A DNA stretch of 10,119 nt from Granulosicoccaceae bacterium. Lineage in GTDB: Bacteria > Pseudomonadota > Gammaproteobacteria > DAOVJZ01. The notes below the pieces were generated by a model that made no database searches, was not told where the DNA came from, and saw only the letters and a list, made by a program, of their open reading frames with translations. Positions within the stretch are counted from its first letter, which is position 1. Each line of letters begins with the position of its first letter. Positions 7,321 through 10,119 of this stretch are shown in pieces. The DNA lies in contig DAOVJZ010000039.1 of assembly GCA_030632035.1 (NCBI GenBank), positions 1-10,119 on the forward strand. The letters are read 5' to 3'. A program made the translations under genes and the position numbers.

Positions 7321-7325
7321 AGGTT

Positions 7326-7988
7326 CTAGATTCGGAAACCACCATGACGTTTAAAATTACGATGATCCAGCCACTTGTATCCAATATAAAAACCAATAAT
7401 AAAAATAACCATTCCGAGCGCAATGACAATCTCGAGCTTCAAGGTTGAAGCCGTACCTGAAAAACTTTGTATAAGTGTTGCTACTGCAGAGGGTTGTGCA
7501 TTACTGCGTGCTTGCCTCAGTTGTGCTTTCAGGTTTTTTTTGTCGCTCTTAAGTCGGGTAATCATTTTGTTGGCATTATCCAGTTCAGTTGTATCAACCT
7601 TCTGTAAAGGAATCGCCTGCGGGTCCCCGGCCATTTTTCTCAAGATCGCCATTTCCTTTTCTCTTTCATCAAGCCGATTTAATGCAGTGCGGTATTTATC
7701 TTCCAGTTCCAGCACAATCAGTTGAGAGGGTTTGTCGGTCATGGCGTAACTGGCATCGATCCAGCCTTCCATACCATCGGGTGTTTTTACCCGTGCGAGT
7801 TTGCTGTCACGTTCGAGTACTTGCAGGGGGGTACCGGTGGGCAAACCTTTTAACAGTTTGGTATCCCCGGTTTTACCTTCATACAGGCCAACCACCAGTC
7901 GATCCGAAATATAGACGGTTTCGGCCTGGAGCATTCCGGTATAAATAGAGATAAAAAATAAAACCAGACAGTAGTTAATTGTCCGCAT
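7326..7988 (-). CDS. Membrane-anchored SH3-domain/coiled-coil protein, YgiM-like (TIGR04211 family)
   Basis: This 220-residue protein has a signal peptide at about residues 1-22 with a plausible cleavage after LQA. A bacterial SH3 domain spans about 24-84, with the closing GWIDASY. A charged coiled coil covers about 90-165, and one membrane helix about 185-206 ends in a short basic cytoplasmic tail (KWLDHRNFKRHGGFRI). The layout matches E. coli YgiM and the family TIGR04211. The SH3 and coiled-coil parts would lie in the periplasm, anchored by the C-terminal helix. SH3b domains often bind cell-wall peptides, but the role of this family is not established. The ATG at 7986-7988 is preceded by AAGGA six bases away. 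It starts 19 bases after the prlC stop, so the two form an operon. The gene ends in TAG at 7326-7328. Confidence 0.88.
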   Translation of the reverse strand: MRTINYCLVLFFISIYTGMLQAETVYISDRLVVGLYEGKTGDTKLLKGLPTGTPLQVLERDSKLARVKTPDGMEGWIDASYAMTDKPSQLIVLELEDKYRTALNRLDEREKEMAILRKMAGDPQAIPLQKVDTTELDNANKMITRLKSDKKNLKAQLRQARSNAQPSAVATLIQSFSGTASTLKLEIVIALGMVIFIIGFYIGYKWLDHRNFKRHGGFRI

Positions 7989-8007
7989 GGTATTCCTTAA
8001 GTTTTAA

Positions 8008-10047
8008 TCAGGCAGCGATCCCGCTGTGTCTTAGTAAAGCATCAATTTCCGGTTCACGTCCGCGGAATTCAACAAATAATTCCATGGCCTCACGTGATCC
8101 CCCCTGCTCAAGTATAGCCTTTAAAAACGCATGACCGGTCTCATGGTCGAAAATTCCGTTTTCCTCGAATTTCGAGAAGGCATCACTGGACAGGACTTCG
8201 GCCCATTTATAGCTGTAATAACCGGCTCCATAGCCGCCGGCAAAGATATGGGAAAAGCTGTGGGCAAAGCGATTGAATTCAGGTGGACGTAATACGGCCA
8301 CTTGCTCGCGTACATCGTCCAGTAACTCATAAATGCGCCCACCGGTATTGGGGTTGTATTCCATATGCATACGGAAATCAAAAATAGAGAATTCGAGCTG
8401 GCGTACCATTTGCATACCTGACATAAAGTTCTTAGCCGCGATCATTTTGTTGTACATGTCATCGGGCAATTTTTCACCGGTTTTATAATGACCAGAGATC
8501 ATATCCACTGCTTCACGTTCCCAACAGAAATTTTCCATAAACTGGCTTGGTAGCTCAACTGCATCCCATGACACACCGCTGATACCAGACACACGCGGGT
8601 GCTCGATTTGGGTCAACATGTGGTGCAGGCCATGACCAAATTCATGGAACAGGGTCAGGACTTCATCATGTGTGAACAGTGCCGGATTATCACCGATTGG
8701 CGGTGAGAAATTACAGGTCAGATAGGCAACAGGTGTTTGAATGCCCTTTTTGGTTTTGCGACGTGAAATACATTCATCCATCCACGCGCCACCCCGTTTT
8801 TTGGGACGGGCATACAAATCAAGATAGAACTGTCCGCGTACATCACCCTCTTTGTCGGTGATTTCAAAAAACTTCACATCCTTATGCCAGACATCAATAC
8901 CGGATTTTTCTTTTATCGTGATGTCATAAAGTTTATTGACGACACCAAACATACCTTCGATTGCCCGGTCTTCAGGGAAATACGGTTTCAGGTCTTCCTG
9001 GGAAATACTGTATTTGTGTTCACGCAATTTTTCCGCGTAATAACTAATGTCCCATGCTTCAAGTTTGTCTATGCCATGTTGTTGTTTGGCAAACTCACGG
9101 ATTTCATCCAGATCTTTTTGTGCAATGCCCATTGAGCGTTTGGCCAGATCATTCAGAAAATCCAGCACTTCAGGCGTTGAGCGTGCCATCTTGGTTGCCA
9201 GTGATCGCTCGGAATAATTTTTATAACCTAGCAGGTTGGCCGCTTCATGACGCAGTTTTAAAATGTCTTCCATGACTTGTGTGTTGTCCCACTTACCTGC
9301 ATGCGGGCCTTGATCCGATGCACGTGTACTATAGGCGGTATACATTTCTTCACGCAGTTCACGATCATTGGAATAATTGATCACGGCATAATAAGAAGGA
9401 AAATCGAGTGTAAACATCCAGCCTTGTTCTTTTTCACGTTCAGCAGTTTGTTTGGCAAGTGATAAAGCTGTTTCGGTCAGACCGGACAAGCGACTTTCAT
9501 CAGTAATCACTTTTTTCCATTCATTGGTTGCATCCAGAAGATTTTCTTCAAACTTCGCCGTTAGTTTGGACAGTTCCTGCATGATCTCTTTATAACGTTG
9601 ACGATCTTTTTCATTGAGTTCAATACCGCTTAAACGGAAATCACGCAATTCATTTTTAATGGTTTTCTTTTGTGCTGTATGGAGATTATTGAATTCATCA
9701 CTCTCGGCAATATGTTTAATCGCGTTGAACAATTTTTCATTTTGACCAAGTTCAGTAGAAAATTCAGATAGCTTTGGTAAGCAGGCGTTATAGGCTTCAC
9801 GTAAGTCATCAGAATTTACTACAGAATTCATATGACCAACCGGTGACCAGGCACGCTCCAGCCGATCTTCCAGATCATCCAGTGGCTGTATCAGGTTTTC
9901 CCAGGTGTAGTCGCTGGTACTGTCGAGTAGTTTTTCAATGGCTTTGCGGCTTTCGTCCAGAATCTGGTCAATGGCCGGTTCAACGTGTTCAGGTTTGACC
10001 TTTGAAAAAGGGGGAAGCGAATTCAAATTGATGAGTGGATTTTTCAT
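8008..10047 (-). CDS. prlC: Oligopeptidase A (M3 family zinc metallopeptidase)
   Basis: PrlC is a cytoplasmic zinc endopeptidase that degrades oligopeptides, including cleaved signal peptides, downstream of larger proteases. The 679-residue protein matches the E. coli enzyme (about 680) across its length. The zinc site is H468-E469-F-G-H472 in TLFHEFGHGLHHML, with the third ligand in WDAVELPSQ (E498). The M3 substrate loop GYGAGYYSYKWAEVLS is at 605-620. The N-terminal helical half is typical, opening NPLINLNSLPPFSKVKPEHVEPAI. The other M3 enzyme, Dcp, is periplasmic or differently spaced, and this sequence has no signal peptide. The start is ATG 10045-10047, with AGGT about ten bases upstream. 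It is first in the leftward run with the SH3-protein gene. A promoter-like pair lies at 10077-10105. Confidence 0.97.
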   Translation of the reverse strand: MKNPLINLNSLPPFSKVKPEHVEPAIDQILDESRKAIEKLLDSTSDYTWENLIQPLDDLEDRLERAWSPVGHMNSVVNSDDLREAYNACLPKLSEFSTELGQNEKLFNAIKHIAESDEFNNLHTAQKKTIKNELRDFRLSGIELNEKDRQRYKEIMQELSKLTAKFEENLLDATNEWKKVITDESRLSGLTETALSLAKQTAEREKEQGWMFTLDFPSYYAVINYSNDRELREEMYTAYSTRASDQGPHAGKWDNTQVMEDILKLRHEAANLLGYKNYSERSLATKMARSTPEVLDFLNDLAKRSMGIAQKDLDEIREFAKQQHGIDKLEAWDISYYAEKLREHKYSISQEDLKPYFPEDRAIEGMFGVVNKLYDITIKEKSGIDVWHKDVKFFEITDKEGDVRGQFYLDLYARPKKRGGAWMDECISRRKTKKGIQTPVAYLTCNFSPPIGDNPALFTHDEVLTLFHEFGHGLHHMLTQIEHPRVSGISGVSWDAVELPSQFMENFCWEREAVDMISGHYKTGEKLPDDMYNKMIAAKNFMSGMQMVRQLEFSIFDFRMHMEYNPNTGGRIYELLDDVREQVAVLRPPEFNRFAHSFSHIFAGGYGAGYYSYKWAEVLSSDAFSKFEENGIFDHETGHAFLKAILEQGGSREAMELFVEFRGREPEIDALLRHSGIAA

Positions 10048-10076
10048 TTCTAATTACCTGCAGTGATTCTTAGCGT

Positions 10077-10105
10077 ATTGTAGTAAATTAGGCACTTGAC
10101 CCCAA
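10077..10105 (-). promoter_or_regulatory. Candidate sigma-70 promoter for the prlC operon
   Basis: On the - strand TTGGGG (10100-10105, 3/6 with the key TTG) and TACAAT (10077-10082, 5/6) are separated by exactly 17 bases. Transcription would begin near 10070, leaving about 22 bases before the prlC ATG, enough for the AGGT ribosome-binding site. No sigma-32-like element (CTTGAAA / CCCAT) is visible, although prlC is heat-induced in E. coli. The assignment rests on spacing and the -10 alone. Confidence 0.4.
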
Positions 10106-10119
10106 CAGGTAAAACATTG

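Noticed and set aside
7589..7948. Plus-strand 119-residue frame opposite the SH3-protein gene
   Set aside because: Antisense to a gene with signal peptide, SH3 domain and anchor; no SD or domain on the + strand.
10096..10119. TTGACC on the + strand as the -35 of a rightward gene
   Set aside because: Its -10 would fall beyond the end of the window, so it cannot be judged.

Overview
This is a gene-dense chromosomal stretch that looks gammaproteobacterial. It has a hemX-hemY pair, a full-length UbiD of the enterobacterial type, an XthA-type exonuclease III, the YgiM-like SH3 protein family (TIGR04211) and oligopeptidase A (PrlC). Base composition is moderate and looks even across the window. 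I cannot name a genus. There is no tRNA, rRNA, CRISPR array, integrase, transposase or phage gene. No gene-free stretch exceeds 300 bases; the longest gaps are 3566-3693 and 6390-6515.

Layout. Positions 1-1823 (+) hold the 3' part of hemX and a complete hemY, overlapping by one base. This is the tail of a heme-biosynthesis operon whose hemC/hemD part would lie upstream of the window. Positions 1816-3565 (-) hold an orphan ParA-type ATPase followed by a 2Fe-2S/FAD/NAD(P)H reductase of the AscD-like family. Divergent from ParA, 3694-4923 (+) encodes a cyclic-nucleotide-binding domain fused to a c-di-GMP phosphodiesterase (EAL) domain. Positions 4920-10047 (-) hold, in transcription order, prlC, a membrane-anchored SH3/coiled-coil protein, xthA and ubiD. 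prlC and the SH3 gene are tightly spaced. xthA follows after 42 bases, and ubiD after 126 bases that contain a CACAGAG-type inverted repeat.

How the genes relate. HemX/HemY (heme), UbiD (ubiquinone) and possibly the reductase belong to respiratory cofactor supply. PrlC and XthA are housekeeping peptide turnover and DNA repair. The less ordinary part is 2924-4923: a partnerless ParA beside a cNMP-EAL signalling protein, with a 128-base divergent region containing two adjacent dyads just before the EAL start codon. Both convergent gene pairs overlap at their stop codons (8 and 4 bases).

Nothing here is clearly a new system. The best leads are the ParA/cNMP-EAL pair with its unusual phosphate-binding cassette, the reductase of unknown substrate, and the inverted repeat abutting the xthA stop codon.
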